Shown: positions 46,768-59,930 of the stretch, piece after piece
Numbering within the stretch: position 1 is the first letter of the stretch
Layout: each line of letters begins with the position of its first letter
Source: Deltaproteobacteria bacterium
Lineage (GTDB): Bacteria; Myxococcota_A; UBA9042; PHBI01; JACKFB01
Assembly (NCBI GenBank): GCA_020632695.1
Contig: JACKFB010000021.1
Span: 4,240 to 68,239, forward strand
Reading direction: 5' to 3'
DNA: 64,000 nucleotides
Position numbers and translations under genes: made by a program
The notes under the pieces: generated by a model
Seen by the model: only the letters and a program-made list of their open reading frames with translations
Databases searched by the model: none
What the model was told of the DNA's origin: nothing

Positions 46768-48065
46768 GAACAGCCGGAGTGCGCCCGCGCCAGCCGGTCG
46801 AGCAACGGCTCGAAGAGCGGCCGTATGTCCTCCCATCGGTACCACTGGACCTTCCACGTTCGAGCGTCTGGATCCTGGTAGATGTTGGGCTGGAACCGCC
46901 CCCGCACCGTATCCTGGAAGAAGCCCTCCACCCAACTCCAGTAGTAATCCGTATAGGTCACGCCGTCCCAGGTCCAAGTCTCCGACTCGACATCCATCGG
47001 GTCGAACTCGCTGGCTCGCGCATCAAACGGGTTGGTGAAGAGCTGACCGATGTCCATGTTGGTAGGCGGGCTGAGAAAGGGGAGCGCGACGACCTGAGTA
47101 AGCCCATCCCGGAACGCCTTCGTGATGTCCCGATAGCGCTCGAGCACCACCGGCTTGACCTGGCCCCACGCCAGCGGGGCTTGCGCGCTCGTCCCTTGCG
47201 CGACCAGCCCCGCGTCGAGCCCGTCGACCAGATCGCTGGCTGCCTTCACGAAGGCGTCTCTCGCCGCCAGGGCTCGCGCGCGACCCCGATCCTGCCGCAA
47301 CACGAGGAAGTGGTCGTTGAACTCCGCGACTCGCTGCGTCGCCGACCTGGAGGTACCCAGATGTTCGCGCGGTGAGAAGGCCCAGTCGTATGCGCCAAGC
47401 AGCAATAGCGCTCCCTTGACCATGCCAGCAACGCCCGAGAGGAGCGCCGCCTCCGCCTCGCCGAGGTCCAGGGTCCCGTCTATATAGATGAGACTGCCTG
47501 GAACGCGCAGGCGCACAGGCCCACCGTCGCGTGCCGCCGCCAAGTCCGCGATGATCGCATCGAGCGCCGGGATCAGCCCATCGAGCTTGTCCACGAGCAC
47601 ATCGCCGTTCACGCCGGGCGGAATGGCTTGCATGAAGTCAGGTAGGCTGCCGATGTCGGTCCATGGCATGCCACCGAGCATCGAGTCCATGGCGAGGCCG
47701 CAGTCGCTTCCTGTGGCCAACTGCGCGAAGACACCGCCCGCGCCGAGAGCGACCCAGGTCCGCAGGGGCGGTCGGCCTAGGTAGGCGAGCGCGTCCGTGG
47801 CCGCCGGGTCTTCTGCGAGCAGCAGGAAGCGCGTCAGGCCCAGCGCCAGCGCAGCCTCGGCAGATCGAGGATCGCTCTGTCGCGCCGCGATCATGTGCGG
47901 GAGGGCTGTTTGCGGGCGGCTGGCGCCCAACTCGGCGAGTCCCGCGGTGAGGCTCGCGGCCGCAGTGACGCTGTCGGGCCCCGGCGGAGACACCGAGAAG
48001 GTCGTCGTTGAGTCAGAACAGGCGCCAATCAACGCGGCCATGGAGAGAACTACTAGAACCCGCAT
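46761..48065 (-). CDS. Lipoprotein with TPR-like N-terminal part, unknown function
   Basis: This 434-residue protein has a lipoprotein signal (VLSMAALIGAC). A TPR-like helix pair follows at about 35-85 (ALPHMIAARQSDPRSAEAAL). Long helical stretches then lead into a Trp/Tyr-rich C-terminal part (WDGVTYTDYYWSWVEGFF near 370). I do not recognise the family. ATG 48065 follows GGAGCGG on the minus strand. Base use here is less GC-extreme than in neighbours, hinting at different ancestry. It is translationally linked to the MlaC-like gene, so a role in lipid transport is possible. Confidence 0.6.
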   Translation of the reverse strand: MRVLVVLSMAALIGACSDSTTTFSVSPPGPDSVTAAASLTAGLAELGASRPQTALPHMIAARQSDPRSAEAALALGLTRFLLLAEDPAATDALAYLGRPPLRTWVALGAGGVFAQLATGSDCGLAMDSMLGGMPWTDIGSLPDFMQAIPPGVNGDVLVDKLDGLIPALDAIIADLAAARDGGPVRLRVPGSLIYIDGTLDLGEAEAALLSGVAGMVKGALLLLGAYDWAFSPREHLGTSRSATQRVAEFNDHFLVLRQDRGRARALAARDAFVKAASDLVDGLDAGLVAQGTSAQAPLAWGQVKPVVLERYRDITKAFRDGLTQVVALPFLSPPTNMDIGQLFTNPFDARASEFDPMDVESETWTWDGVTYTDYYWSWVEGFFQDTVRGRFQPNIYQDPDARTWKVQWYRWEDIRPLFEPLLDRLARAHSGCSW

Positions 48066-48527
48066 GTAACCGCTCCGGTTGACACGGTGGCGACAGCGTT
48101 GGGGCATACCACGCCCAAGGAGGCTGAACAAGGCAGGCAGGCGCGTCCAAGAGCACAGCGTCAGCTGGTGGCGCAGAGGTTCACGCCGCGGTCTCGACCG
48201 TGGGCGGAGCCGGCGGGCGGACCGCCCGCTTGCCGTGCCACACACGGGGCACCTTGCCCCGCCGTGCCGCCGTCGGGCGACAGGAGGCGGAGCTTCGGCC
48301 GTGGGGTCCCGAGGCCGCCGGGCTCCTGAGGGCGCGGCCGTCGGCGGCTCCGGGGCGCTCGTCGCCACGCTGGCTCGGATGCTGCATCACCCGTGGGCTC
48401 ACGAAGCGCACACGAGCCGCCGATCGGCCGCAGGCGCGCCCCAGCCCCTGAGGCGTCGCCGTGGTTGCCGGCCCATCGGGTGGCCCGCGCGGCCAGGCGA
48501 GGCTCGAGCAGGAGAAGGGAGCGGTCA
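48066..48527 (+). promoter_or_regulatory. Leader region of the glucan operon with two perfect inverted repeats
   Basis: This 462-bp gap lies between divergent genes. GCGGGCGG-A-CCGCCCGC at 48213-48229 is a perfect 17-bp palindrome. CGGGGCA-CCT-TGCCCCG at 48245-48261 is a perfect 7-bp hairpin 16 bases further on. Either could be an operator or part of a structured leader. No gene was recognised; frames crossing it are very Arg/Pro-rich and not protein-like. Confidence 0.4.
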
Positions 48528-51500
48528 GTGGGCGGCAAGGATGGGGCGCAGGAGGCGCCGCGGATCTACAACCTGTTCCCGCTGCTGGCGGGGGATGTCG
48601 AGGGCTGGAAGAGCCACCTGCCGCGCATCGCCGAGATGGGCTTCAACTGGGTCTACCTGAACCCGGTGCACGCCTCGGGGATGTCGGGGTCGCTCTACGC
48701 GCAGAAGGACCACTACCGGCTCGACCCGCGCTTCCGGGGCGAGCTCGAGGGCAGCGACGACGAGCTGCTGGCGGGGTTCTGCGCGGCCGCGGCCGAGCAC
48801 GGCCTGTCGGTGATGCTGGACCTGGTCGTCAACCACACGGCCAAGGACAGCCCGCTCGTCGAGGAGCACCCGCGCTGGTACGCCTGGGAGGAAGGCGAGG
48901 TCGCCTCGGCGTCGGCGGTGGATCCGGTCGACGGCCACGTCACGGTGTGGGGCGATCTGGCCGAGCTGGACTACGGCGAGCGCCCGGAGCGCGACGCCAT
49001 CGTCCAGTACTGGCGCGAGCTGGTCCGCCACCAGCTCGGCCTGGGCGTGCGGGGATTTCGCTGCGACGCGGCCTACAAGGTGCCCGGCGTCGTGTGGCGG
49101 CAGATCATCGGCGCCGCCCGTGAGGTCCGCCCCGAGGTGCTCTTCGTGGCCGAGACCCTGGGCTGCGCGCCCCAGCAGGTGCGGCAGCTCAGCCCGGCCG
49201 GCTTCGACTACCTGTTCAACTCGTCGAAGTGGTGGGACTTCCGCGCCGACTGGCTGCTCGAGCAGTACGACCTCTTCCGCGGCATCGCGCCGTCTCTGAG
49301 CTTCCCCGAGAGCCACGACACCGAGCGGCTGCCGGCCGAGCTGGCCGCGCAGGGGGTGACCGACCCGGCGCGGGTCGAGCGGGCCTGCCGTCAGCGGCTG
49401 CGCTTCGCCGCCTTCTTCTCGAGCGGCTGGATGATGCCGATGGGCTTCGAGTACGGATTCGAACGCCCGCTGCACGTCGTCCGAACCACCCCCGACCAGT
49501 GGGAGCAGCAGCGCGCGGCCAGCCCCTTCGACCTGAGCGCCTGCGTCCGCGAGACCAACGCGCTGAAGGCGTCGCTGCCCATCCTCAACGAGGAGGGGCC
49601 GCAGGAGGCGACGTGGCCGAGCGGCGACGACGTGCTGGTGCTGAAGCGCTGGACCTGGGCCGAGGACGCCTGGGCGCGGGTGGTGGTGAACCTGGACCTT
49701 GACCGGGCGCGCGAGGTCGACTTCGAAGAGGCGGCTCAGGCGGTCGGGCCTCCGTCGGCGGGTCGCCAGCGGGCGCGACCGTCGCCCCCGACCACCCGAG
49801 CGCGGCTGGAGCCCGGCGAGGTGGCGCTCTTCGTGGCTCCGCCAGCGGCTCACGAGGACGCGGCCGGCGCCCCCCCCGCGGCGCGCAAGCGGCCGGCGCG
49901 GGCGCGGGTGGCGGTGAAGCTGCCCGCGGGCGTCGTGAGCCGACCGGTGCAGATCCAGAACGTCCAGCCCTCGGTGGACGACGGCCGCTTCCCGGCGAAG
50001 CGCTCGGTGGGCGAGGTGCTGGAGGTGCAGTGCGAGATCGTGAAGGACGGCCACGACAAGCTCGCCGCCGTGCTGCTCATCCGCGAGGCGACCAGCGACC
50101 AGTGGCACGAGCTGCCGATGACCCTGGTGGAGCCGGGGCTGGATCTGTGGCGCTGCCGCATGCCGCTGCGCGAGAACACGCGCTACTTCTACACGGTCGA
50201 GGCCTGGCCGGACGCCCTGGCCACCTGGCGCGACGAGGTGACCAAGAAGCGGGGCGCGGGCCAGGACGTCGCGCTCGAGCTGCGCGAGGGGCTGGAGCTG
50301 GTCGAGGCGGCCATCGGGCGCGCGGACGCGGCGGGGAAGAAGCGGCTGCGGGCGATGGTGAAGCGCTTCGAGGCCGGCGACGACGAGGCGCGGCTGGCGC
50401 TGCTGATGGGCGACGAGCTGCGGGAGTTGCTCGACGAGCACCCGGACCGCTCCATGGGCGCGCGCTACGATCGGGAGCTGGAGCTGGTGGTGGACCCGGC
50501 GCGGGCGCGTTTCGCCGCCTGGTACGAGATGTTTCCCCGCAGCCAGGGCGACGACCCCAAGCGCTCGGCCACCTTCGCCGACTGCGCGCGGCGGCTGCCC
50601 GAGGTGCGGCGGATGGGCTTCGACGTCGTGTACTTCGTGCCGATCCACCCCATCGGCCGGAGCCACCGCAAGGGCCCCCACAACACGCTGAACGCCGGGC
50701 CCGACGATCCCGGCAGCCCCTACGCCATCGGCTCGGCCGAGGGCGGACACAAGGCTGTGCACCCGGAGCTCGGCACCCTCGACGACTTCCGCGAGTTCGT
50801 GAAGGAGGCCCGGCGCTTCGGCATGGAGGTCGCCCTGGACTTCGCCGTGCAGGCCAGCCCCGACCACCCCTGGATCCAGGAGCACCCGGAGTGGTTCCGC
50901 TTCCGGCCCGACGGGACGATCAAGTACGCCGAGAACCCGCCGAAGAAATACCAGGACATCGTCAACGTGGACTTCTACGGCAAGGGCCAACACGCCCTGT
51001 GGCAGGAGCTGCTGGACACCTTCCTGTTCTGGGTCGACCAGGGCGTGACCATCTTCCGCGTCGACAACCCGCACACCAAGCCGGTGCCCTTCTGGGAGTG
51101 GGTGATCCGGCAAGTGCAGACGCAGCATCCGCAGGTGCAGTTCCTGGCCGAGGCCTTCACCCGGCCGCCCATGCTGAAGCTGCTGGCCAAGGTGGGCTTC
51201 ACCCAGAGCTACACCTACTTCACCTGGCGCAACTTCAAGGGCGAGCTCATCGACTACGGCCGGGAGCTGGCGCAGAGCGACTGCAAGGAGTACCTGCGCC
51301 CCAACTTCTTCACCTGCACCCCCGACATCCTGCCCCGCTTCCTGCAGACGGGCGGCCGACCGGCCTTCATGATCCGCGAGGTGCTGGCCGCCACGATGAG
51401 CCCGGTCTACGGTATCTACAACGGGTTCGAGCTGTGTGAGAACGCCGCGGTGCCGGGCAAGGAGGAGTATCTCGGCTCCGAGAAGTACGACTACAAGGTC

Positions 51501-51905
51501 TGGGACTGGGATCGCCCCGGCCACATCAAGGACTACATCGCGCGCGTCAATCGGGCTCGCGCGCGCAACCCGGCGCTGCAGTACCTGACCAATCTCCGCT
51601 TCCACACCGCCCACCACGACGACGTGATCTTCTATTCGAAGATGACCGAGGCCCGGGACAACATGATCTTCGTGGTGGTGAACCTGAACCCCTTCGAGGC
51701 TCGCGGCGTCGACATCGAGTTCCCCCTGTGGGACATGGGCCTGGACGACGCACAGCCCTTCGCGGTCGAGGATCTGCTGAGTGGCCAGCGCCATCTGTGG
51801 CGCGGCTCGCGCCAGGGCGTGCACCTCGACCCGGGCCACAACCCCGCGGCCATCTACCGGGTGAGCCCCTGGCAGCAGGTCGAGTACCGCGACCCCTGCT
51901 CCTGA
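48528..51905 (+). CDS. glgE: GH13 domain fused to GlgE maltosyltransferase
   Basis: This 1125-residue fusion has two parts. Residues 1-440 are a GH13 amylase-type domain with a complete triad: D180 (GFRCDAAYK), E209 (VAETLG) and D264 (SHDTERLP). Residues about 465-1125 are GlgE: the N-terminal beta domain (PVQIQNVQPSVDDGRFPAKR), nucleophile D846 in FRVDNPHTKP and acid/base E875 in LAEAFTRPPM. GlgE extends alpha-1,4-glucan from maltose-1-phosphate. The added GH13 domain may process the acceptor or donor glucan. GTG 48528 follows AGGGAG with a seven-base gap. It is first in a four-gene operon. Confidence 0.9.
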   Translation: MGGKDGAQEAPRIYNLFPLLAGDVEGWKSHLPRIAEMGFNWVYLNPVHASGMSGSLYAQKDHYRLDPRFRGELEGSDDELLAGFCAAAAEHGLSVMLDLVVNHTAKDSPLVEEHPRWYAWEEGEVASASAVDPVDGHVTVWGDLAELDYGERPERDAIVQYWRELVRHQLGLGVRGFRCDAAYKVPGVVWRQIIGAAREVRPEVLFVAETLGCAPQQVRQLSPAGFDYLFNSSKWWDFRADWLLEQYDLFRGIAPSLSFPESHDTERLPAELAAQGVTDPARVERACRQRLRFAAFFSSGWMMPMGFEYGFERPLHVVRTTPDQWEQQRAASPFDLSACVRETNALKASLPILNEEGPQEATWPSGDDVLVLKRWTWAEDAWARVVVNLDLDRAREVDFEEAAQAVGPPSAGRQRARPSPPTTRARLEPGEVALFVAPPAAHEDAAGAPPAARKRPARARVAVKLPAGVVSRPVQIQNVQPSVDDGRFPAKRSVGEVLEVQCEIVKDGHDKLAAVLLIREATSDQWHELPMTLVEPGLDLWRCRMPLRENTRYFYTVEAWPDALATWRDEVTKKRGAGQDVALELREGLELVEAAIGRADAAGKKRLRAMVKRFEAGDDEARLALLMGDELRELLDEHPDRSMGARYDRELELVVDPARARFAAWYEMFPRSQGDDPKRSATFADCARRLPEVRRMGFDVVYFVPIHPIGRSHRKGPHNTLNAGPDDPGSPYAIGSAEGGHKAVHPELGTLDDFREFVKEARRFGMEVALDFAVQASPDHPWIQEHPEWFRFRPDGTIKYAENPPKKYQDIVNVDFYGKGQHALWQELLDTFLFWVDQGVTIFRVDNPHTKPVPFWEWVIRQVQTQHPQVQFLAEAFTRPPMLKLLAKVGFTQSYTYFTWRNFKGELIDYGRELAQSDCKEYLRPNFFTCTPDILPRFLQTGGRPAFMIREVLAATMSPVYGIYNGFELCENAAVPGKEEYLGSEKYDYKVWDWDRPGHIKDYIARVNRARARNPALQYLTNLRFHTAHHDDVIFYSKMTEARDNMIFVVVNLNPFEARGVDIEFPLWDMGLDDAQPFAVEDLLSGQRHLWRGSRQGVHLDPGHNPAAIYRVSPWQQVEYRDPCS

Positions 51906-51931
51906 AGCGGACCGAGACGAGAGGACAAGCC

Positions 51932-55222
<3,291 letters not shown>

Positions 55223-55230
55223 GGACGCCC

Positions 55231-57426
55231 ATGACCACCCTCTCGCCCTCGCTCATCGACGACATCACCCACGCCCGGCTGCGCGATCCCTTCGCGGTGC
55301 TGGGCATGCACGACGGCGACAAGGGCCTCGTCGTGCGCACCTTCCAGCCCTGGGCCAGCGCGGTGAAGCTGCTCGACGCGCGCACCGCCAAGACCATCGC
55401 CACCCTGGAGCGCGTCGACGACGCCGGCGTCTTCGAGGCGGCGATGCCCCGGCGCAAGAAGCGCTTCCGCTACCGCTTCGAGATCACCGACCGGGCCGGC
55501 GCGCCGCACCGGGTCGAGGACCCCTACGCGTTCCCGCAGCTCCTGGGCGATCTGGACGTGCACCTGCTCGCCGAGGGGACCGATCTCCGCACCTACGACA
55601 AGATGGGCGCGCACCCCCGGACGCTGGACGGCGTCCAGGGCGTCTCCTTCGTCGTCTGGGCGCCCAACGCGCGCAACGTCTCGGTCATCGGCAGCTTCAA
55701 CGAGTGGGACGGCCGCCGGCACCCGATGCGGCTCCGCCACGAGAGCGGCTGCTGGGAGCTCTTCATCCCCGGTCTCGCGCCGGGCGACCTCTACAAGTAT
55801 GAGGTGCGCGGGCCCCAGGGCGAGCTGCTGCCGCCCAAGTCCGACCCCTACGCCTTCTACGCCCAGCGCCGGCCCGAGACCGCCTCGGTGGTCTGGGATC
55901 TCGGCGAGCGCGCCTGGGGCGACGGCGAGTGGATGGCGACCCGCGAGGCGGCGCAGGCGCGCGACCAGCCCATGGCGATCTACGAGGTCCACCTCGGCTC
56001 CTGGAAGCGGCGACCGGAGGACGGCGACCGCTACCTCACCTGGCAGGAGCTGGCCGACGACCTGGTGCCCTACGCGCGGGACATGGGCTTCACCCACCTC
56101 GAGCTGATGCCCATCAACGAGCACCCCTTCGACGGCTCCTGGGGCTACCAGCCGACGGGGCTCTACGCGCCGACCTCGCGCTTCGGCACCCCCGAGCAGT
56201 TCCGCGACTTCATCGAGCGCGCCCACGCGGCGGGGCTCGGCGTGCTCATCGACTGGGTGCCCGGGCACTTCCCCTCGGACGCCCACGGCCTGGCCAGCTT
56301 CGACGGCACCCACCTCTACGAGCACGCCGACCCGCGCCTGGGCGAGCACCAGGACTGGGGCACCCTCATCTACAACTTCGGCCGCTCGGAGGTGCGCAAC
56401 TTCCTCACCTCCAACGCGCTGTTCTGGGCCGACCGCTACCACGTCGACGGGCTGCGCGTGGACGCGGTGGCCTCGATGCTCTACCTGGACTACTCGCGCA
56501 CCGAGTGGATCCCCAACGCCCTGGGCGGCCGCGAGAACCTCGAGGCCATCGCGTTCTTGCGCACGCTCAACGAGCAGCTCTACGGGCACTTCCCCGGCAC
56601 CATCACCGTGGCCGAGGAGAGCACGGCCTGGCCGATGGTCTCGCAGCCCACGTACCTGGGCGGGCTCGGCTTCGGCTACAAGTGGAACATGGGGTGGATG
56701 CACGACACCCTGAAGTACATGGCCGAGGACCCGGTCCACCGGCGCTACCACCACGACAAGATGACCTTCGGGCTGATCTACGCCTTCACCGAGAACTTCG
56801 TGCTGCCGCTGAGCCACGACGAGGTGGTCCACGGCAAGGGCTCGCTCATCGGCAAGATGCCCGGCGACGCGTGGCAGAAGTTCGCGAACCTGCGCGCGTA
56901 CTACGGCTTCATGTGGACCCACCCGGGCAAGAAGCTGCTCTTCATGGGCGGTGAGTTCGGGCAGTGGCGCGAGTGGAACCACGACCAGTCGCTGGACTGG
57001 CACCTGCTGGACGCGCCCGAGCACCGCGGCTTGCAGACCCTGGTGCGCGACCTCAACCGGCTGTACCGACAGCGCCCCGAGCTGCACGCCCGCGACTGCC
57101 AGCCCGAGGGCTTCGAGTGGATCGACGGCGGCGACGCCGAGCACTCGATCTACTCGTACCTGCGCCGCGGCGAGGGCGAGCGGCAGGTGGCCGCCGTGGT
57201 GTGCAACTTCACGCCGGTGCCCCGCCACGGCTACCGGCTGGGCCTGCCGTTTTCCGGCCGCTGGCGCGAGGTGCTGAACACCGACGCCGAGGTGTATGGT
57301 GGCAGCAACACGGGCAACGGCGGCGCCGTGGAGGCGGCCGACGAGGGCTGGAACGGCCGCCCGGCCTCGGCCATCGTGACGCTGCCGCCGCTGGGCACGC
57401 TGGTGCTGGTGCCCGACCAGGGCTGA
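55231..57426 (+). CDS. glgB: 1,4-alpha-glucan branching enzyme
   Basis: This 731-residue enzyme has two N-terminal beta domains (CBM48, with GVSFVVWAPNARNVSVIGSF) and a GH13 barrel. The nucleophile is D411 (GLRVDAVASMLYLDYSR), acid/base E462 (VAEESTAWP) and D530 (LSHDEVVHGKGS). The family-specific GYQPTGLYAPTSRFG is present. It forms alpha-1,6 branches in the glucan made by GlgE. ATG 55231 lies eight bases after the treS stop. The length is normal for long-N-terminus GlgB. Confidence 0.97.
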   Translation: MTTLSPSLIDDITHARLRDPFAVLGMHDGDKGLVVRTFQPWASAVKLLDARTAKTIATLERVDDAGVFEAAMPRRKKRFRYRFEITDRAGAPHRVEDPYAFPQLLGDLDVHLLAEGTDLRTYDKMGAHPRTLDGVQGVSFVVWAPNARNVSVIGSFNEWDGRRHPMRLRHESGCWELFIPGLAPGDLYKYEVRGPQGELLPPKSDPYAFYAQRRPETASVVWDLGERAWGDGEWMATREAAQARDQPMAIYEVHLGSWKRRPEDGDRYLTWQELADDLVPYARDMGFTHLELMPINEHPFDGSWGYQPTGLYAPTSRFGTPEQFRDFIERAHAAGLGVLIDWVPGHFPSDAHGLASFDGTHLYEHADPRLGEHQDWGTLIYNFGRSEVRNFLTSNALFWADRYHVDGLRVDAVASMLYLDYSRTEWIPNALGGRENLEAIAFLRTLNEQLYGHFPGTITVAEESTAWPMVSQPTYLGGLGFGYKWNMGWMHDTLKYMAEDPVHRRYHHDKMTFGLIYAFTENFVLPLSHDEVVHGKGSLIGKMPGDAWQKFANLRAYYGFMWTHPGKKLLFMGGEFGQWREWNHDQSLDWHLLDAPEHRGLQTLVRDLNRLYRQRPELHARDCQPEGFEWIDGGDAEHSIYSYLRRGEGERQVAAVVCNFTPVPRHGYRLGLPFSGRWREVLNTDAEVYGGSNTGNGGAVEAADEGWNGRPASAIVTLPPLGTLVLVPDQG

Positions 57427-57548
57427 GCCGCCGGCATGTGCCGCGCCTCCGCGTTGGCAAATCGCGGCGGATCGTGCTCCAAATCCCGGGCGGGGCCGCG
57501 GGTGTGCCGGCCCCGGCCCGCACCTCCCACCGAACCTCGAGCGACCCC

Positions 57549-59684
57549 ATGAGCAGCGGAATCCGCGTCTGGCCGGGCGACCCATCGGTCCTGGGCGCGA
57601 GCTGGGACGGCAAGGGGGTGGGCTTCGCGCTCTTCTCCGAGCACGCCGAGAGGGTCGAGCTGTGCCTCTTCGATCCGAGCGGCGAGCACGAGACCGCGCG
57701 CGTGGCGCTGCCCGAGTACACCGACATGATCTGGCACGGCTACTTCCCCGACCTGCGCGCCGGCCAGCTCTACGGCTACCGCGTCCACGGCCCCTACGAG
57801 CCGGAGCGCGGGCACCGCTTCAACCCCCACAAGCTGCTGGTGGACCCCTACGCCAAGGGGCTGGTGGGCCAGGCCAGCGTCGCGCCGGCCAACTTCGGCT
57901 ACCTGCGCGGCGACCCGCGCGAGGACCTGGCGATGGACACCCGCGACAACGCGCGCTGGATGCCCAAATGCCAGGTCGTGGACACGGCCTTCACCTGGGG
58001 CGACGACCGCCCGCCGCGGCACGCCTGGGACGAGACCATCCTCTACGAGCTGCACCTGCGCGGCTTCACCATGCGCTTCCCGGGGCTCCCCGACCCGGTG
58101 CGCGGCACCTTCGCCGGGATGTCCGCGCCGAGCGTCATCGAGTACCTGCAGGCGCTCGGCGTCACCGCGGTCGAGCTGATGCCCATCCACGCCTTCGCCG
58201 ACGAGCCCCACGTGGTCGAGGCGGGGCTCACCAACTACTGGGGCTACAACTCGTACGCCTTCTTCGCGCCGGAGCCGCGCTACTCGGCCCACCACGGCCT
58301 GGCCGAGCTGAAGACCCTGGTGCAGCTCCTGCACGACGCCGGCCTCGAGGTGATCCTGGACGTGGTCTACAACCACACCGCCGAAGGCGACCACCTGGGC
58401 CCCACGCTGAGCTTCAGGGGCATCGACAACGCCAGCTACTACAAGCTCGCCCCCGACGCGCCGCGCTTCTACGTGGACTACACCGGCTGCGGCAACGCGC
58501 TGAACCTGTCGCACCCGATGGTGCTGCGGATGGTGACCGATTCGCTGCGCTACTGGGTCCAGGAGATGCACGTCGACGGCTTCCGCTTCGACCTGGCGAC
58601 GACGCTGGCGCGCGAGTCGGGGGCCTTCCACCCGCACGCGGGCTTCCTGGACGCGCTGACCCAGGACCCGGTGCTGGCCAGGGTGAAGCTCATCGCCGAG
58701 CCGTGGGACGTGGGCGCGGGCGGCTACCAGCTCGGGGCCTTCCCGCCGGGCTGGAGCGAGTGGAACGACCAGTACCGCGACGAGGTGCGCCGCTTCTGGC
58801 GCGGCGACGAGGGCGTCGCGGCGGTCTACGCGACGCGGCTGGCCGGCTCGGCGGACATCTTCGACCGCAAGGGGCGGCGGCCCTGGGCGGGGGTCAACTT
58901 CGTCACATCTCACGACGGCTTCACGCTGCGCGACCTGGTCACCTACGAGCGCAAGCACAACGAGGCGAACCGCGAGGGCTGCCGGGACGGCACCGACAAC
59001 AACATCTCCTGGAACTGCGGCGTCGAGGGCCCGAGCGACGAGCCGGCCGTCCGGGAGCTGCGCGCCAGGCAGCAGCGCAACTTCCTGGCGACGCTGATGC
59101 TGAGCCAGGGCATACCGATGCTCACCGCCGGCGACGAGCTGGGACGCAGCCAGCGGGGCAACAACAACGCCTACTGCCAGGACGACGAGACGAGCTGGCT
59201 CGACTGGAGCGCACCCGACCACGCGCTGCTGGCCTTCGTGCGCCAGCTCGTGCGCCTGCGCCGCGACCACGTGGTGCTGCATCGGCGCCGCTTCTTCCAC
59301 GGCGAGCGCATCCCCGGCGCCGAAGTGGCCGACATCGTCTGGCTGACGCCCGAGGGCACCGAGAAGACGGCCGCCGACTGGGAGGTCCCCTACGCCCGGT
59401 ATCTGTGCTGCCTCATCCACGGCGAGGCCGGCGAGCACCACCTGACGGCCCGCGGCGTGCCACAGCCCGACGACAGCTTCCTGCTGATGATGAACGCGGG
59501 CGACGAGGCGGTGTCGGCGTCCCTGCCCCCGAGCCCGGGACCTGCGGGGTGGGAGCTGGTCTTCGACACGGCCGCCCCGGAGGACGGCGCGGGCGCGGTC
59601 GCCCAGGGCCAGCCCTACGCCGTGGCCCCGCACTCCTTCGTGCTGCTGACCAGCGCGTTGCGCCGCGAGGCGGGCGCCCGCTGA
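57549..59684 (+). CDS. glgX: Glycogen debranching enzyme GlgX/TreX
   Basis: This 711-residue isoamylase-type enzyme has N-terminal CBM48 (GVGFALFSEHAERVELCLF) and the catalytic residues D348 (GFRFDLATTLAR), E384 (IAEPWD) and D456 (TSHDGFTLRDLV). The conserved AGDELGRSQRGNNNAYCQDD follows. It hydrolyses alpha-1,6 branches, trimming the glucan and setting chain length. ATG 57549 begins the conserved SSGIRVWPGDPSVLG segment. It is 122 bp after glgB; this wider gap could hold a minor promoter, but the same-direction order supports one operon. Confidence 0.96.
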   Translation: MSSGIRVWPGDPSVLGASWDGKGVGFALFSEHAERVELCLFDPSGEHETARVALPEYTDMIWHGYFPDLRAGQLYGYRVHGPYEPERGHRFNPHKLLVDPYAKGLVGQASVAPANFGYLRGDPREDLAMDTRDNARWMPKCQVVDTAFTWGDDRPPRHAWDETILYELHLRGFTMRFPGLPDPVRGTFAGMSAPSVIEYLQALGVTAVELMPIHAFADEPHVVEAGLTNYWGYNSYAFFAPEPRYSAHHGLAELKTLVQLLHDAGLEVILDVVYNHTAEGDHLGPTLSFRGIDNASYYKLAPDAPRFYVDYTGCGNALNLSHPMVLRMVTDSLRYWVQEMHVDGFRFDLATTLARESGAFHPHAGFLDALTQDPVLARVKLIAEPWDVGAGGYQLGAFPPGWSEWNDQYRDEVRRFWRGDEGVAAVYATRLAGSADIFDRKGRRPWAGVNFVTSHDGFTLRDLVTYERKHNEANREGCRDGTDNNISWNCGVEGPSDEPAVRELRARQQRNFLATLMLSQGIPMLTAGDELGRSQRGNNNAYCQDDETSWLDWSAPDHALLAFVRQLVRLRRDHVVLHRRRFFHGERIPGAEVADIVWLTPEGTEKTAADWEVPYARYLCCLIHGEAGEHHLTARGVPQPDDSFLLMMNAGDEAVSASLPPSPGPAGWELVFDTAAPEDGAGAVAQGQPYAVAPHSFVLLTSALRREAGAR

Positions 59685-59726
59685 GCTCGGCTGGCGCGCC
59701 TCGCTCGTCCCTGGCGCGCAGCCTCG

Positions 59727-59750
59727 ACGGAGACCTCCAGATTTCTCCGT
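59727..59750 (+). terminator. Possible terminator of the glucan operon
   Basis: ACGGAGA (59727-59733) and TCTCCGT (59744-59750) form a perfect 7-bp stem around a 10-base loop, 43 bases after the glgX stop. No T tract follows. Confidence 0.4.
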
Positions 59751-59930
59751 AACCGTTCGCGCCGAGCCGGGTAGTTCCATGCAAGCCCCAATCGGCGTCA
59801 CCGGATCGGAGCGCGCGTCGCAGGACCGCGTCGCCGGCTCCTCCTCCTGGCGTGCGCCCGCAGGGGTCTCGACTGCCCCATGACCGCGGCGCGTGAGCTG
59901 CCGCCCGACCCCCGAGGGAGGAACACTGCC

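Noticed and set aside
48193..48527. Additional N-terminal domain for the GlgE fusion from a start at 48393
   Set aside because: The extension is Arg/Pro/Ala-rich, crosses the leader region, and a good ribosome-binding site precedes GTG 48528.
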